Part shown: piece by piece, positions 1-12,681 of the stretch | Layout: each line of letters opens with the position of its first letter | Numbering within the stretch: the stretch's first letter is position 1 | Origin: Chimonanthus salicifolius | Taxonomy: Eukaryota; Streptophyta; Magnoliopsida; Laurales; Calycanthaceae | Assembly: GCA_013350335.1 (NCBI GenBank) | Contig: CM023538.1 | Location: forward strand, 63,229,080-63,293,079 | DNA: 64,000 nucleotides | Direction of reading: 5' to 3' | Translations under genes and position numbers: made by a program | Notes under the pieces: generated by a model | The model's input: only the letters and a program-made list of their open reading frames with translations | What the model was told of the DNA's origin: nothing | Databases searched by the model: none

Positions 1-227
1 TGAATACATAAAAAATTTATGGAACACAATAACCTTATCAAAGTAAATTAAAATTTTAAATTTATTGATTATAATAATATTATTATTTCTGAATTTTATC
101 CATTAAATTTAAGCAAATAAGATAAATAATTGATATAGTAGTTAACATCAGTTGTTTATTTTACTTAAGGAGTTTAATAATGACCAAAGTGTTCAGATCT
201 TTTAGAGCACTTTGATTAATATTTGCA

Positions 228-527
228 TAGGAGTGAAACTTGGGTCGAGTTGTAACTTGACCCACATGACCCGACCCAAGAAATCAATGGGTTTGGATTA
301 TGTTTTTGTATATCTCGAGTCAGGTTGAAAAAAAATAAATTCGTATGAAATTTGAGTCGAATTGGATTGAAAATTTTAAAAGCAACTCGACCCGACCCGA
401 CATGACTACATCAAGTTATAAAATAACACTTGGGTTGAGTCGAGTCGAGTTAAGTTCAATAATTTTTTACATGAGTTGAATTAAGTTTATTGAAACACGA
501 TCCGACTTAACCCAAGTTTCAACTCTT
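228..527. mobile_element. hAT-like MITE, 'GGGTCG' family, degraded copy 1
   Basis: Ends resemble the family termini (GGAGTGAAACTTGGGTCGAG at left, CCAAGTTTCAACTC at right), and the interior is rich in GACCCGACC and GGGTCGAGTCGAGT inverted words. The flanking 8-mers TATTTGCA and TACTTACT match only partly, so the borders are approximate. Confidence 0.55.
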
Positions 528-1251
528 TACTTACTATACGTGTAAATCTTTCTATCCACACATACTGAATAACTCTACGGAGAGTGACCCTTTGAGATAA
601 AATAAGAATCGACTCTGCTTTCTTGAGTGATTCATGATCCTCACTCTAATTCCTTTGGGTTTAGTTGCATTCATGGGAAAAAAAAATCTGAAAAAAAAAA
701 AAAACTCACTCAAGATTAGGTAATGTTTGTTTGCATGATTTAGGGTTTTGTTAATGTTGATGTGGTTGCACATGGATTTTCTGTCTTCATGTGTTTGCAC
801 CTTTATGTCCAATCTCAAGTAAAGTACTAATGAATGTGGCCAGAATGATTGTAGACAATAAAGGACACCCAGGAATAGTACCGACATTTTCCTTATTGCT
901 GTAGAATTTTTAGGAACTCAACCCTCTCCATTCCCTTCTTTCACAGGACCAAACAAATTTTACTGATACTTTGTTCCTAAGAAGCAGTGTTTTATTAAAA
1001 TCAGTTTTTGACTTAATGGAAATTGAGTTTGAATCGAGTCCAAATTATATCAACTGAGTTATATAAGAGTTGATTAAAACGGCTGAGCTTAAATACGATT
1101 GAGTCTGAGCTTAGCTAAAATTTTGTCTGCATTAGAGACCTTTTCTTACTAAAAATAAGAAAAAGAATAACTTGTAAAGCTCATTTTTCACCTCTAAAAT
1201 GAGGAATTGCCAATTGGGTTTGAAAATGTGGTATTTTTTTAACCTTTTGAT

Positions 1252-1581
1252 TAGGGGTGAAATTTGGACCGAGTTTAACCCGATGTACATGGTCCAATCT
1301 GAGAAATGAGTGGACTGACTTGTGTATTTGTAAATTTAAGATTGAGTTGAGTTGAAAAAAAAACTCGTATAAAATTCGGAACAGATTCGACTCATAAATT
1401 TAAGTTCAATCCAACTCAAGTTTCAATAAATATAAAAAGTCCATTGCTGAACCAGCAACTCAGATTGGGTTAGATTAAATAATACAGACCAGCAACTCGA
1501 GTCGAGTCGACTCAATAATTTTTTATATAAATTGTGTTGAGTTTATTAAAATCCAGTCCAATTCATCGAATTTCAACCCTA
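1252..1581. mobile_element. hAT-like MITE, 'GGGTCG' family, copy 2
   Basis: Starts TAGGGGTGAAATTTGG and ends GAATTTCAACCCTA, which are inverted repeats of each other. Flanking 8-mers CTTTTGAT and ACTTTGAT match at six of eight positions. The interior has ACTCGAGTCGAGTCG words. Confidence 0.65.
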
Positions 1582-2910
1582 ACTTTGATCTAAACCACAA
1601 GTCTGATGCCGTAAGAACTGAAAATGGGTCTCATGCTCACAAATCAATAGCCCATAAAGATGGCCCTATCTTGCAAAAAAACAATCCCCATTGGTACCAA
1701 CTCACCATCCACAGCTTCAAAATAAATTTAAAAAAAAATACAAAAAAAAGTCAGTCCTTGAATGGCAAGGGCATTTCCTGTCATATATAAAGGCTTGCAG
1801 CACAGGAACATAAAATAATTAATTGGAACCGTCCAACCCACAATCTTTTAATGATTGTAAGGTTTCTCATTTAATGAAAGGTCTTCGAAACTTATATAAT
1901 AAAGAAATATTTTAAATATAATGGTGACAATATCTTGAAAAACACCTCATCTTAGTCAATGAGAGGTAGAAAAACAAATGAAGAGAGAGAATTCAACCTA
2001 AGCTGGTTGTCTTCTTTGAAAATTGAGTGTGACCCATATCATCCTAACATGTGACTCAGTACAGGGTACAGACTGCTGAGTAAATGAGTTGTTATGGCAA
2101 AAATTAAAAGTATACAGATGAACTTGATTTTACATTTTCTTTGGAAGAAATTTAGGGAAGTATGGGTAATAATAAATGATTCCTCAAGGTTTTTTTCAGT
2201 TATCTTTGAGGTATTGTACTCAACATAACTAATTCTCCTGCACCGTCAAACCCACGGAGCCAGCTCAAGTCAGTAAGATAGTAACACCAGGAATCGATCC
2301 CATGAAGGAGTAAACCCTACGCGAAGGAACTATTTCTCTAAGTTGTTTTTTACATAGAGAAATTGTACTGACGTAATTTTTTGAAAATTTAAAGCGTAAA
2401 ATATTGATTAAGTTGGAGAGAAATTTATTAAAATAAAGATGATGAAAAATAAATTATATTTAAAAAAAAAAGTTACATAAAAATCTGAACCTTTCTACTC
2501 CCCTGAAATCTCACAGACTTAGTAGTGCACATTTTGATCTATAAATTAATTCTGTGGTTCATTTGCATTACAAATTAGGGTTTGTCATGAGGACAAATTT
2601 AAAGATACTTAACTATTTTAATCGTATAAATATACTCAATATTTTCAAAAGTAATAGATATACTAAAAATGTGTGACAAAATCTAATTGGTTGCACTAGA
2701 AAATTCTAGTGGAAAGGTACCATAAGTTAGTGGTGATTGGAGCCAGTACACAAATATAACTTATGATAAATTTGACAAATTTTAAATTGAGAAGATGAGA
2801 CAAATTGGGGGCCATTGCCAATATTAGATATATGAAAGTTGAGGATAAGATCAATGGCAAATACAATTGAATATCTTCATTGATCTTCTCATCTAAAAAT
2901 ATAAAATGGA

Positions 2911-2914
<4 letters not shown>

Positions 2915-2953
<39 letters not shown>
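2915..2953. repeat. (TA)n microsatellite
   Basis: About 39 bases of uninterrupted TA/AT dinucleotides. Confidence 0.95.
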
Positions 2954-2956
<3 letters not shown>

Positions 2957-3069
2957 CATTTGATGGCTATAAGAAAATAGTGAAGCTAATGTTCTATAGA
3001 TTCTCTTTAGCACACATAATAAGTTGGTGGAGTCCATAGTTTATGATGGATCTAAGAGGGTTGTGAGTA

Positions 3070-3230
3070 ATTTTTTTTTGGATCCACCGTACGTTGGAAG
3101 TAAGACTAATCCCACAGATATATAAAACCACTTACAAGCTTTGTATATCAGATAAGTTCAAAAAAAGTTAAACTCAAGACCTCTGGTCTAATCTTATAAG
3201 CTTAAATCTATTGCGCTACCCATGAGTAAA
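3070..3230 (-). mobile_element. tRNA-related SINE (family D)
   Basis: T-run then TGGATCCACC, ACTAATCCCACAGATATA, TATCAGATAAGTTC, AAACTCAAGACCTCTGG and CTATTGCGCTACCCATGAG. A similar order is seen near 23410-23580 (CAAGTCTCATGTATCAAATA, GAGCGTAAGACCTCTGG) and more weakly near 26120-26320. Lines such as GCGCTACCCA are the inverted A-box region. Confidence 0.5.
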
Positions 3231-4350
3231 ACTTTTACTAGAGCCAATACTAAAAACTTTTTTTATGACTTCAATCTAAATGTTATAAATTTGAAAATTT
3301 AAATGAATTTGTTGAGATCTTATTGACATTTTTAATTTTGATGGCTTAAAATGGACAAAGAAGATAAACTTTCATAATCATTGGTTATTTTGATAAATTT
3401 AAAAACTTTAGTTCGACACTTATCAACCTTCAATTGTCTAAATAATTTTGGATTACATGTAAACTTGTTATGAACAAGTTATAAATTATTCAATAAATAA
3501 ATAAAAAAGTTGGATACTATGCTTTAAGAATGAAATTTAAATACTTCAAATTCATAATTTAATTACTGTTTTTGGGATGTTGAATTGCGAGTCATCCAAA
3601 TGGTCATTTCTCTTGTTATTAAGTTATAATTATCTAATTGATTCAAAGCTTGTAATATCACATTCCCTTTTAACACACTTTTTTACATCTTCTGCCATTT
3701 TCTTTTTCCTTAATAAGTTACACAATAGAAAACACAATCAAAGATATTGAATATGAAATGAAAAAAAAAATAGAAAGAAGAGAAAAAACATAAATATTTT
3801 ATAAATTTAAGTAGAGAAGTTATTGGAATTCATTGATCACTTGTCACGTGTGGTGTTGAGGTACCGTTCAAAGAAAAAAGTATAATATTGAGTCGGGCCA
3901 ACCTAATTTGAAATTGAATAAAATGTCTGATTTTCTTTATTCCATTCATTCTAGAATGTATTATTAACATACATAATGTTTGACATCAAAACATGTATCC
4001 TATCCCATATTTGAATTTTCATTATCCTCATCAAATACCTAGCAAAAATAAAATAATAAAAAATGAACATTAATAAACAAATTATGAAGTAGAGTTGTAA
4101 AAGTGTTAACAACAATAACATTAAAAATTTAAGAGCATTTTGTATTATAAAAAAAAAAGAATTTTATCCATTCATTCTCTACATTATTAGAAAATCAAAC
4201 TCTTTAACACATTATTCAAGTGGTGAATCACTATCTTAGAAAAATTTCCTCCTTTCTCACCAACTTTCTTTTGTCTTTACCACATTATTTCCTCATAAAA
4301 GTCCCATGAACTCAACAATACACATGATGGGTGCTAAAAAAAATCAAAAG

Positions 4351-4756
4351 ATACTATTAATGAAGTCCATCATATCAAAAGTCTACAATTTTGTTTAATG
4401 CAATCCATCAAGATTCAAGGCTTAATGGAAATATTTGAGTAGGGTTGTATTGTAGCATGTGTATTGTTGATTTGTGCATTAATATGAAAAAGACAAGTGA
4501 GGGTTAGCATTATATTACTAGAGATAAATAATAATAATTAAAAGAAAATATTCAAAAAAAATACTATGAATAAAATCCATAATATCAAAAGTCTACAATT
4601 TTGTTTAATGCAATCCATCAAGATTTAAGACTTCATGGAAATATTTGAGTAGAGTTGTATTGTAGCATGTGTATTGTTGATTTATGCATTAATATGAAAA
4701 AGACAAGTTAGGGTTAGCATTATACTACTAGAGGTAAAAATAATTAAAAGAAAAAT
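4351..4756. repeat. 210-bp tandem duplication
   Basis: Units at 4351-4560 and 4561-4756 are head to tail. Long exact stretches include AATATCAAAAGTCTACAATT (one substitution in the first base or two between units), TTGTTTAATGCAATCCATCA and GTATTGTAGCATGTGTATTG. A handful of substitutions separate them, so the duplication is moderately young. Confidence 0.9.
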
Positions 4757-4849
4757 GTTCTCTCTATTTAATATAGAGTTTACTGATCATTTAAGTCATA
4801 ACTATAAAATATATAAGTTTAATAATTTAAACTATAATGACCCATTTTT

Positions 4850-5030
4850 TTTTAGATAACGACGGTATTCTTGAGGTATAACCAACATGACTAATCCCCC
4901 GAGGCCCATACCACTATTGCCCATACAACCGGCCAAGAAAAGTCAGGTGGTAGCACTAAGGTTTGATCCCGGGATATGAGGGAGCGAACCCCACACCAAG
5001 ACTTGAGCTACTCACCTTATGGGTTAAAAA
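4850..5030 (-). mobile_element. tRNA-derived SINE (family C)
   Basis: The minus strand opens ACCCATAAGGTGAGTAGCTC (A-box GTAGCTCAAG) with TGGGGTTCGCTCCC nearby as a B-box-like motif. The body holds GCTACCACCTGACTTTTC and GGGCCTCGGGGGATTAGTC, and a T-run at 4847-4855 reads as poly(A). A shorter relative lies at about 2240-2350 (CGGAGCCAGCTCAAGTC, ATCGATCCCATGAAGGAG). Confidence 0.6.
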
Positions 5031-6120
5031 TACCAATCAAAATGACAAAAATTTAAAAAAACTAAAAAATGTAATTCAATTATTCCAATCAATTTCTTAA
5101 TAACATCATAATTATAGATAGGTATTTTTTACTTAGTAATCAATTTGATTAGTATTTTTGCACTGAAGTAAGCAAATGGAATAACTTTCAATTTATTGTC
5201 TGTTTTATTAGTTTAGATTAATAATTTGAAATGACAAATTGTAATAATACTTTATTTAGTAAAGCTTGTTACATGTCCCAAGTTGAAAAACCATTATTCA
5301 TAAAAGAATTTAGTTTTAAAATAATTTCTTAATAGTTAGCAAGGTTAAGTTAATCAACTTTTAAGAAAAAACAAAAAGCACTATTGAATTTTCTAACTCA
5401 GTACTATACTCAGATTGGACTCTAATTAATTTTATAAAAATAGATAAAGTAAGCTGTCAAACCACAATTTTCTTTGTCCATTCGATTATGACTCATGTAG
5501 GTCAAATAGTTGGAATCCTCTACATAGAAAATACTAGGTTTTCCTATATTGTTAAAATCCAAATCCAACATATTAATTAATCTTTTAAATGTTGACTGAG
5601 ATTTCTTTATTATTTTCTAAAAGCTTAAAAAAATTGAAAATGTATTCTTTTTATTAAAACCCAAAATTCTTTCTCTAAATGTTTTAGTTTAAAATTTGGA
5701 GTCAAATTAAAATTCAAACTTAGAGATAAAATTTCTTACAAAAGTTTGAAATTTATTTTATTAGAAGTTTTTGTATGTTATGTTGAAATTGGATAAGAGA
5801 TATTGACCTATAAATACCCTTTCAATCTATTTATTATCCTAATTCTTTCATGCTTGAGAGCTCCACTCTTGTCTAGTGCAAGAGAAGGAAATATAAAAAC
5901 AAAAATATATTTTATATAATAATAAGAGTGAAATCTTATGGTCAAATCACCTCCTATGTATAATGAGTGCTTAAGAGAATAAAAGATTGTGATAATCAAG
6001 CTTAGCCATCCAAATGGACAATAAAGAGTCAAAGAGATCATACAGCCCTAATTTCAACTTTGGTACTTATGATGCTTCTAAAGTTTCATGGTAGGTATGG
6101 TGTCTTTATTAACTCTCTGA

Positions 6121-6442
6121 TAGGGTTGAAACTCGCGGCGAGTCGAGTCGGGTTTCAATAAATCCAATCCAACCAATGTAAAAAATTATTGAACCCCGAC
6201 TCGATCCGAATTTGTGACCTAAATCAACTCGAGCGTTGTTTTATAACTTGGTGCACTCGAATCGGGGCGGGGCGGGGCGGGTCGGGTCGATTTTAAATTT
6301 CTCAACCCGACCTAAATTTTATGCGGATTTTTCCTCCCAACTCAACCCGACCTGAAATATGCAAATACATGACCCAAACCCATTGATTTCTCGGGTCGTG
6401 TCATACGAATTGAGTTAAAACCCAACTCAAGTTTCACCCCTA
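6121..6442. mobile_element. hAT-like MITE, 'GGGTCG' family, copy 3, intact borders
   Basis: 322 bp from TAGGGTTGAAACTCG to AAGTTTCACCCCTA, with terminal inverted repeats matching apart from one internal base. It is flanked by a perfect 8-bp target duplication CTCTCTGA (6113-6120 and 6443-6450). The interior contains GGCGGGGCGGGGCGGGTCGG and complementary CGACC words. The 8-bp duplication and TAGGG-type ends fit the hAT superfamily. No transposase is present. Confidence 0.9.
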
Positions 6443-7009
6443 CTCTCTGATCTCTATATATGTAAAAAAAAAAAAATGACCATACATTCTTCTTTTTTAC
6501 TCTCTAAAAATTCTAAATGTACAAATCAAAAGAAACTACCATTTGTATATTGTTTAACCTAAACATCATAACATGACAAGCAATTATACAGAGTTAATAG
6601 CATTTTTCTTTTTAAGTTCAAATGTGATATAAATACCACTGCAATGGGTTATGGGTTACATCAGAATATCCTTACTAATAATAAAATCCCACAAACCATC
6701 AACATCCCGATTATTATTTTTGTAGTTTTTGCAGTTTTATGTCATTCTTACATGCAACCCTAAAAAATTAATTGTTGATGGGCACTTCTTTGCAACTGAT
6801 CCAATTAAAATGTCCTTATTAAGTATTCAATAACAAGAGCATATCTTATATAATTCCTTATACATGTGTAAGTTGTAACAGAAGAACAAACAATAAAAGA
6901 TGTGCTTTGATTATTATTAAAAGAATATATTAATTACTATTAAAACTTAATATTATGTAATCTTTTCGTAAAGGGATTTGATAGTTTGCAATCCAAAGGG
7001 GTTAAAGTA

Positions 7010-7180
7010 ATGTTCAAGAATTCGACTCAAGGAGTGAGAGTCATGAATTTGATTACCACTCTATCCCAAAGTGTTACTTCTTATAAAGTTACCCAGTATA
7101 TAGATAGAAAGGCTTTCCCATGTCTTGAAGATTAATCGGGTGCTCTATAAAACCCGAACATATTCGTCATGGAAAACAAG
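7010..7180 (+). mobile_element. SINE family A, diverged
   Basis: Retains the order AGAATTCGACTCAAGGAGTG, TTACCCAGTATATAGATAG, CCATGTCTTGAAGATTAATC and CTCTATAAAACCCGAACAT, aligning with the family body but with many changes. Confidence 0.5.
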
Positions 7181-7574
7181 GATTTGATAGTTTACAACTG
7201 ATTGAATTGAAGTTGCAAATGTTTTCTTAGAGAAGGACTGTTGATGTGCAATGATAAAATTGGGTCAAATCTTAATCAAACTCTGATTTATATGGATCAA
7301 AATTAGAACTAGGCAACTCAAAACTTAGAAAAAAAAAGAGTAAGTTGGCAAGTTGAGTCAAGATGATGAGATTAAGTAAATATCATAGGGAGTTAATTCG
7401 AAATGTATTTTTAACTATAGATTAGAACTCTAAATGAATATGAAATGCTAATATATGAAAATTAGTGTGAAAGATATAAAAACCTTTATATAGAACATGA
7501 ACCACGTAAAAGTATCAACTCAAATTTTAAATTTCAATAACCCTAAAAGGATTGGTGTATTCTCCAAAAAATTT

Positions 7575-7711
7575 CCTCGAAGCAAGAATCTTGAGTTCGA
7601 ATCTCATCCCACCTCAAAGGACCACTCCCCGTAGTTTTACCAATGTACTCCTAAAGATAAATTAGGTGCAGTAAGAGACCCTAAACACCTCGATCGTAAA
7701 AAAAAAAAAAT
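7575..7711 (+). mobile_element. SINE family A, diverged and 5'-truncated
   Basis: B-box-like GAGTTCGAATCTCATCCC, CACTCCCCGTAGTTTTACC, ATTAGGTGCAGTAAGAGACC, CACCTCGATCGT and a 13-base A-run. Confidence 0.6.
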
Positions 7712-7764
7712 TAATGCATATTTGATATTAGATATAATGCATATTAAAAATCTAAAATTTTTAC

Positions 7765-7877
7765 CCATATAGGTGTAGCTCAACTGATTGCCTCCGGCCT
7801 CAGGAAGTGGAAGATTGGAGTTTTATGTTGGATATCCCGCAGTTTCCACGTGTAACTTTAAAAAAAAAAAAAAATCT
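7765..7877 (+). mobile_element. SINE family B, internally deleted
   Basis: Head CCCATATAGGTGTAGCTCAA, CTGATTGCCTCCGGCCTCAG, then a jump to TGTTGGATATCCCGCAGTTT, CCACGTGTAACTTT and a 15-base A-run. Related tail-only pieces occur near 8330-8380 and 8665-8725. Confidence 0.65.
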
Positions 7878-8624
7878 AAAATTTTAGTCTTTTGACTCTA
7901 AATATCTCTAAAGGGATAAAATGTGAATGCTTTGTCATGTGTAGTAAGAATTAAATGGTAATTTTTCTTAACCTAGTGGCTCATACATGGTCAGACCCAC
8001 ACTCTTAAATGTATCAAGCATCTGTACACAAAATGTATACACGTAAGGAGGACCACTGAAATTGAGGGGCTTGCATTTTATTATTGTGTCATTAATGTCA
8101 CTTCTGCTCCGAGAAATTATCTGTTCTGAAGAAAAAAACTAATTTTTAATAGAGTTTAAACTTAAATTATTTCACTCTCTTATTCTCTTTAATATTATAT
8201 AAACTAGATTTATATATTCAATTTAAACTATATTCAATTTAAACTCCAATTGAAATACGCTTACTATTGGATGTGTTCAAGCTATATAAATTATTAAAAT
8301 CTTTTAGCATTAAAAACCATATTTAATCTTTTGCGCTGAGTATCTCGCGGTTTCCCACACATAAATTTAAAAAAAAAAACATATTTAAAATATTTTTTAA
8401 AATAGAATGTTCTCATATATCATGTATAAATGCAGAACTTTAAACCCAACTCATCTTTATTATCCAAAATTCCAAAATAATCTTTATAAAAAATTGCCCT
8501 TCAAGTTCATAACGGAGTAGTTCATAATAAATAAACTCCCTCTCATCCTCATAAGTCATTATTATAAACTTTTATATTTTTGGAAGAGTCTTGATTCAGA
8601 CACTTTTTATTTAAAGCTACTATT

Positions 8625-8627
8625 TTG

Positions 8628-8660
<33 letters not shown>
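8625..8660. repeat. (ATT)n microsatellite
   Basis: A run of TTA/ATT trinucleotides of about 33 bases. Confidence 0.9.
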
Positions 8661-8661
<1 letters not shown>

Positions 8662-8725
8662 CATGCCTAAGTGATGAAAGTTTTATGCTCGATTTCCCGC
8701 GATATCTCACATGTAAATTCAAAAA

Positions 8726-11039
8726 AAGACATAAGTAAGTAAGTTTAATTCCAATAATATTATTAGTGTATTTTATACATGAACGTTACCAAACTAAGGC
8801 ATAGTTCTCATAATATCAATCATAAAAATAAATTTTATTTAAATATTTCTTATCTATTTGAATTAAGCAAATAAAATTTATAGTTGATAGAAACCTCTAT
8901 GAAACTCTACTTTAATCGTGAACTTTACTTAGTTTTAATTAAAAGATTATATGTGTTCAGTGAGATTATTGTTTTTTAATTTTATTTTAAAATGAAAAAT
9001 CGACTGTGGCTGTTACAACAGTAAGCCTTCCTAATTTCCATTCGATAGTTGTATTTAAGTGTATTAACTATTAATGTAGCATCACAAGGACATAATTGGC
9101 ATTTGCCAAAATAAATGCAAGTACAAGAATAACTTACGTGGGGTCCAACTTATGGTGATCCACATGGGTGAGATGGTGCGCCTTGTGATCCTTCCAGTTA
9201 ATTATATATTTAAATTAATTATTTTAGTTATTTTTAACAAAAAAATTATTGATTTCAAATTATATTTTATGAGATTTCAGAATAATATCCTAAATAAAGT
9301 AAAAGAAATTGAAATCTCTTATTATTTTTGACTTATGAGATATTATTAATTCTTGAGAGTTGAGAGAATCCATTCATTGTGAATTGAAAAACTGATTTTT
9401 TATTTTTCTAATAAATTTATCATCGTGAGTCTCATAAAAAAATCTCATTCAATTCACAGCCAACAAACTGATCTCATTAAATAATTTTTCCTTATTTTAT
9501 TATAATAAATTTATCCAAAGTGAGACTTAAGAAAATCAAACATTCCACCCCAAACGGAGAAATTGTTCAAATTTCTTACAAATGGACAAAAGGTTCACAT
9601 GCAGGAGATAGTAGATACACTTTAAAATTGGATTTTAAGATATATTAAAAATTTAGTGTCGTGTCAGTCAATGCGTATTATTACTGCAGTAATAATATTT
9701 TACTAATAAAAATATGATAAATTTGAAAATAATGTCAATATTTGTGACATGGCTTTGGATCCTCACTCTTGTCTAAGTGCAAGAGAAAGGGAAAAATAAA
9801 AATATATATTTAATAATAATAATAATATTTAAAAAGAAAGAGAAGAAAACCAAAAAAGATTAAAGAGCTCAACCACTCTCTCCTAGTCTCCTTTAATGGT
9901 CTTCCTCCCTTAATAGTTTCATAGAAATTGAAGAGAGTAAGTGAAGGAAACATAACATGTTAAAAACAATTTTAATGGATTAATTTAGTCATAATTTATA
10001 AACTTTAAAAAATTTAATCATCTTAATTTTTTTTTCTAAATTTTGTAATCTTTAAGATAATTTTTTATAGTTATATATCTATATAAAGATCTTTACAATG
10101 AACTAATCACTCCTCCATTTAGTAAAATGTTCACACCTCTCTTTAGACAAGGCACACCCAAGAGCCAACAAAATTATAATTTCTCCAACTTACAAAAATA
10201 TTAAATTTAATAATGTGAATATTCACAAATCTAATATAAACTCATAAAATAAAGAAAACTATTTAAATATTTACTTCTAAGCTTAAATACTTTAGAAAAT
10301 GACTCCAAAATTTTAAATGCGATAAGTCATTGCGCACTCTTTATATGCCATTGTCTTACAAAGTCGTATAAGAAAAAGTTTTACTGACTAATTTTCAATT
10401 ATAGGCTCATAAAAATATTAATATCTTTTAAGAGTTATCAAAAATACGGAAACTTTTGTAGATAGGCCAAAAGTTTAGTCCCTGTTAAGAATTTGACCTA
10501 CTCTTTTTTTTTTTTTTGGTTTTTATGATTTGAACTAAAGAATTATCACCTTCTAGAGTTACTATCTTTATATTAAATTATCTTATATTTTTACTGTAAT
10601 TTAATGAGCTTATTATCACTTAGGATAAAAATATGGTCGATACATTATATATAGACTGCAATTTTACAGGAAAATCAAGAGTGCAATAGATCAGCTGCAA
10701 TACATCAGTTTGTTGCGGCTAAAGTCCGAACGGGTGAACTGCAATACATAAATTTGTTGCGGTTAAAATCCGAACGGGTGACAAATCAATGCAGATCGAC
10801 AAATCGGTGCAGATGAGTGATGAACCGATATAGAGTGAATCAACCTATAACAACTGATGCGTTATATTGTAATGGTCATGTATCAATAAAACACATTTTT
10901 TATCCTACTTATCATTAAACCACGTTCTAATCATGAATCAGAACCCTTCTTTTTCGTAATTAGGGTTATATTCGTCAAATAATTTTTCCATTTTGACAAA
11001 TTTCACTTGTCCGGAAACGGCCACTTGAATTTTACCGTT
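8726..11039. other. AT-rich intergenic DNA
   Basis: No gene, tRNA or clear transposon border except the repeat words listed at 10630-10870. A-rich and T-rich runs dominate. Confidence 0.5.
10694..10782. repeat. 45-bp tandem duplication in a repeat relic
   Basis: CTGCAATACATCAGTTTGTT... and CTGCAATACATAAATTTGTT..., each ending in TCCGAACGGGTGA. The surrounding 10630-10870 has GGTCGATACATT and AACCGATATAGAG words also found near 25560-25735 and 28900-29060, which suggests a further interspersed family. Confidence 0.75.
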
Positions 11040-11340
11040 AAAGACGGCCATTTATTAAATTTGACGAAATCCACTCACGGCGACAGCGGAAAAGGCCAAA
11101 AGCGACCTCAAGATCCCGACAAGGACATTCCCACCGTCAGCTCGCAGTCAATTACTCGACCGTTCTGACACCTAACGCCGTTAAGTACTTAACGGCTCTA
11201 CCGACAAACTAACGGAGCTTAACCCTCTCACGAAATCTCTGGAGAGAGACTCTGGCGGTAACTAAGTCTAAGACAGCTCAATGCAGTTTAGTAGTCCGCG
11301 CGAGTTGAATTAAAGCCAGTCTTGCGTTTCTAAATTAATT
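11040..11340. other. Unexplained GC-richer, CpG-containing patch
   Basis: About 300 bases much less AT-rich than their surroundings, with many CG dinucleotides (GACAGCGG, CGACAAGG, AACGCCGTTAAG, GTCCGCGCGAG) and a palindrome GTTAAGTACTTAAC at 11180-11193. All six frames contain stops and no family was recognised. It could be an eroded promoter and first exon, or part of a transposon. Confidence 0.4.
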
Positions 11341-12331
11341 TTTTCGAAAAACTAAAGGGTCCATTTGCCAGTCTCATATTTATCGCGGTATGGGATCATG
11401 GTTATTGACAAAGTGGGTCCCATGCTGATTGGGATCAACATCTTTAATATTTATTGAAATAAATTTATCTAATATATCTTTTTTCAATCTTTGTAAAGGA
11501 TGAAGGATAAGAGGACTTTTATCACTTAATAATTCATTAAAGATTTCTTTTATTAATTCATTTCTCTATCTCTATGAGTGAGAAAGGGAAAAAAAACATT
11601 TCTTACTCCCTTTCTCACAAAATATTTGTCCCATTTCTAAATAAAAATTATTTCTTAAGAATTGTTTTTCATGCGGAGTGTGTCAAAAGACTATTAATGA
11701 GTTCTTTGAGTCAATACAAATTTAGATTGAAAAAAAAAAATGAAGTTTGAACTATGTCTCGTTGTGTAGATATTGTCAATCAGATTCATCCACAAAAGTT
11801 CAATAATGTTTTCCTAACTATATAGCAATGCATGATTAAGACGATGAGAGTCTGAAGTGAAAATAGTTACAGAATGCCGTATTTGGACAAGTCGAAACTT
11901 ATAAAAGGAAGTTGTGTTCCCATCATGTTAGAATGCGATTTGAAACTCATCGAAGATGTTAAAGTTTTGATTTAATATAAAAATAAATTAATAGGACAAA
12001 TAAGTTGCGTTAAAGAAGTAATATTTCTGCCTATTTCTATTTTCCACTACTTTTCATTTTGTTACTCGCTGTAGAAAATTATATTATAGTCAGGCATTTT
12101 TTTGACTAAATAATAACTGGAAGGAAGGACTTGATTTGTACAAAGGTTGAGTTCCAAACAATGTGTTTCCATGGATGCAACCATTATTAATTTATCATTT
12201 TTCACATCTTACCATACTAACCAAATATATTAAATTTTTTACCATTATAGATTAGCACCATTTTTAAATCCTATTTAGTTTGTAAAATATAGATTTATTA
12301 TAATAAAACTTTGAAATAAAGTTATTCGTAC

Positions 12332-12681
12332 CAAAGGTTCAAATATCGGCCTATATATATCGGTTTTTTTAAACTGAGTAATATCGGCCGATATGGCTGA
12401 TATTCGGTCTGAAATATCGGTCACAATATCGGCTGATATTCCTAAATATCGGTATTTAATTTTTTTTTTTAAAACACCAATACAGTTTTTGACGGTTTTT
12501 ATACGGTTTTTCGCAGTTTTTCGTGGGTTTTTGCTGTTTTTCGCGGTTCAGGGTTTATGGTTCTCACGGGTGCTCACGGTTTTTTGCGGTTTTTTCACGG
12601 TTCTGATATCGGAGGAGAGAGAAAATGCCGATATCAGTATGAGAGATAAAATTATCGGCCTAGCCGATTTTTAAACCCCTG
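12332..12681. mobile_element. hAT-like MITE, 'ATCGGCCGAT' family, copy A
   Basis: Left end CAAAGGTTCAAATATCGG, right end GATTTTTAAACCCCTG. Target duplication ATTCGTAC / ATTCATAC (12324-12331, 12682-12689; seven of eight). The interior has many ATATCGG / CCGATAT words and a long T-rich stretch with GGTTTTTCGCGG-like repeats. The small open frame at 12393-12674 is a by-product of this composition. Confidence 0.8.

Larger units (their letters stand above)
2350..6112. other. AT-rich intergenic DNA
   Basis: Apart from the TA microsatellite, family C and D SINE relics and the 210-bp tandem pair, I see no gene. The short open frame at 5808-6041 (minus) lies in a segment partly repeated near 9755-9835 (CACTCTTGTCTA.GTGCAAGAGA) and is not considered real. 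Confidence 0.55.

Noticed and set aside
2915..2953. Considered as an origin or cruciform signal
   Set aside because: A plain TA microsatellite of the sort common in plant intergenic DNA.
6241..6300. Short-period GGGGC/GGGTC repeat taken at first for a minisatellite or G-quadruplex element
   Set aside because: It is the interior of a hAT-like MITE with defined ends and an 8-bp target duplication.
12393..12674. 93-codon open frame with a Phe-rich product
   Set aside because: It lies wholly inside MITE copy A and arises from its T-rich and ATATCGG repeats.
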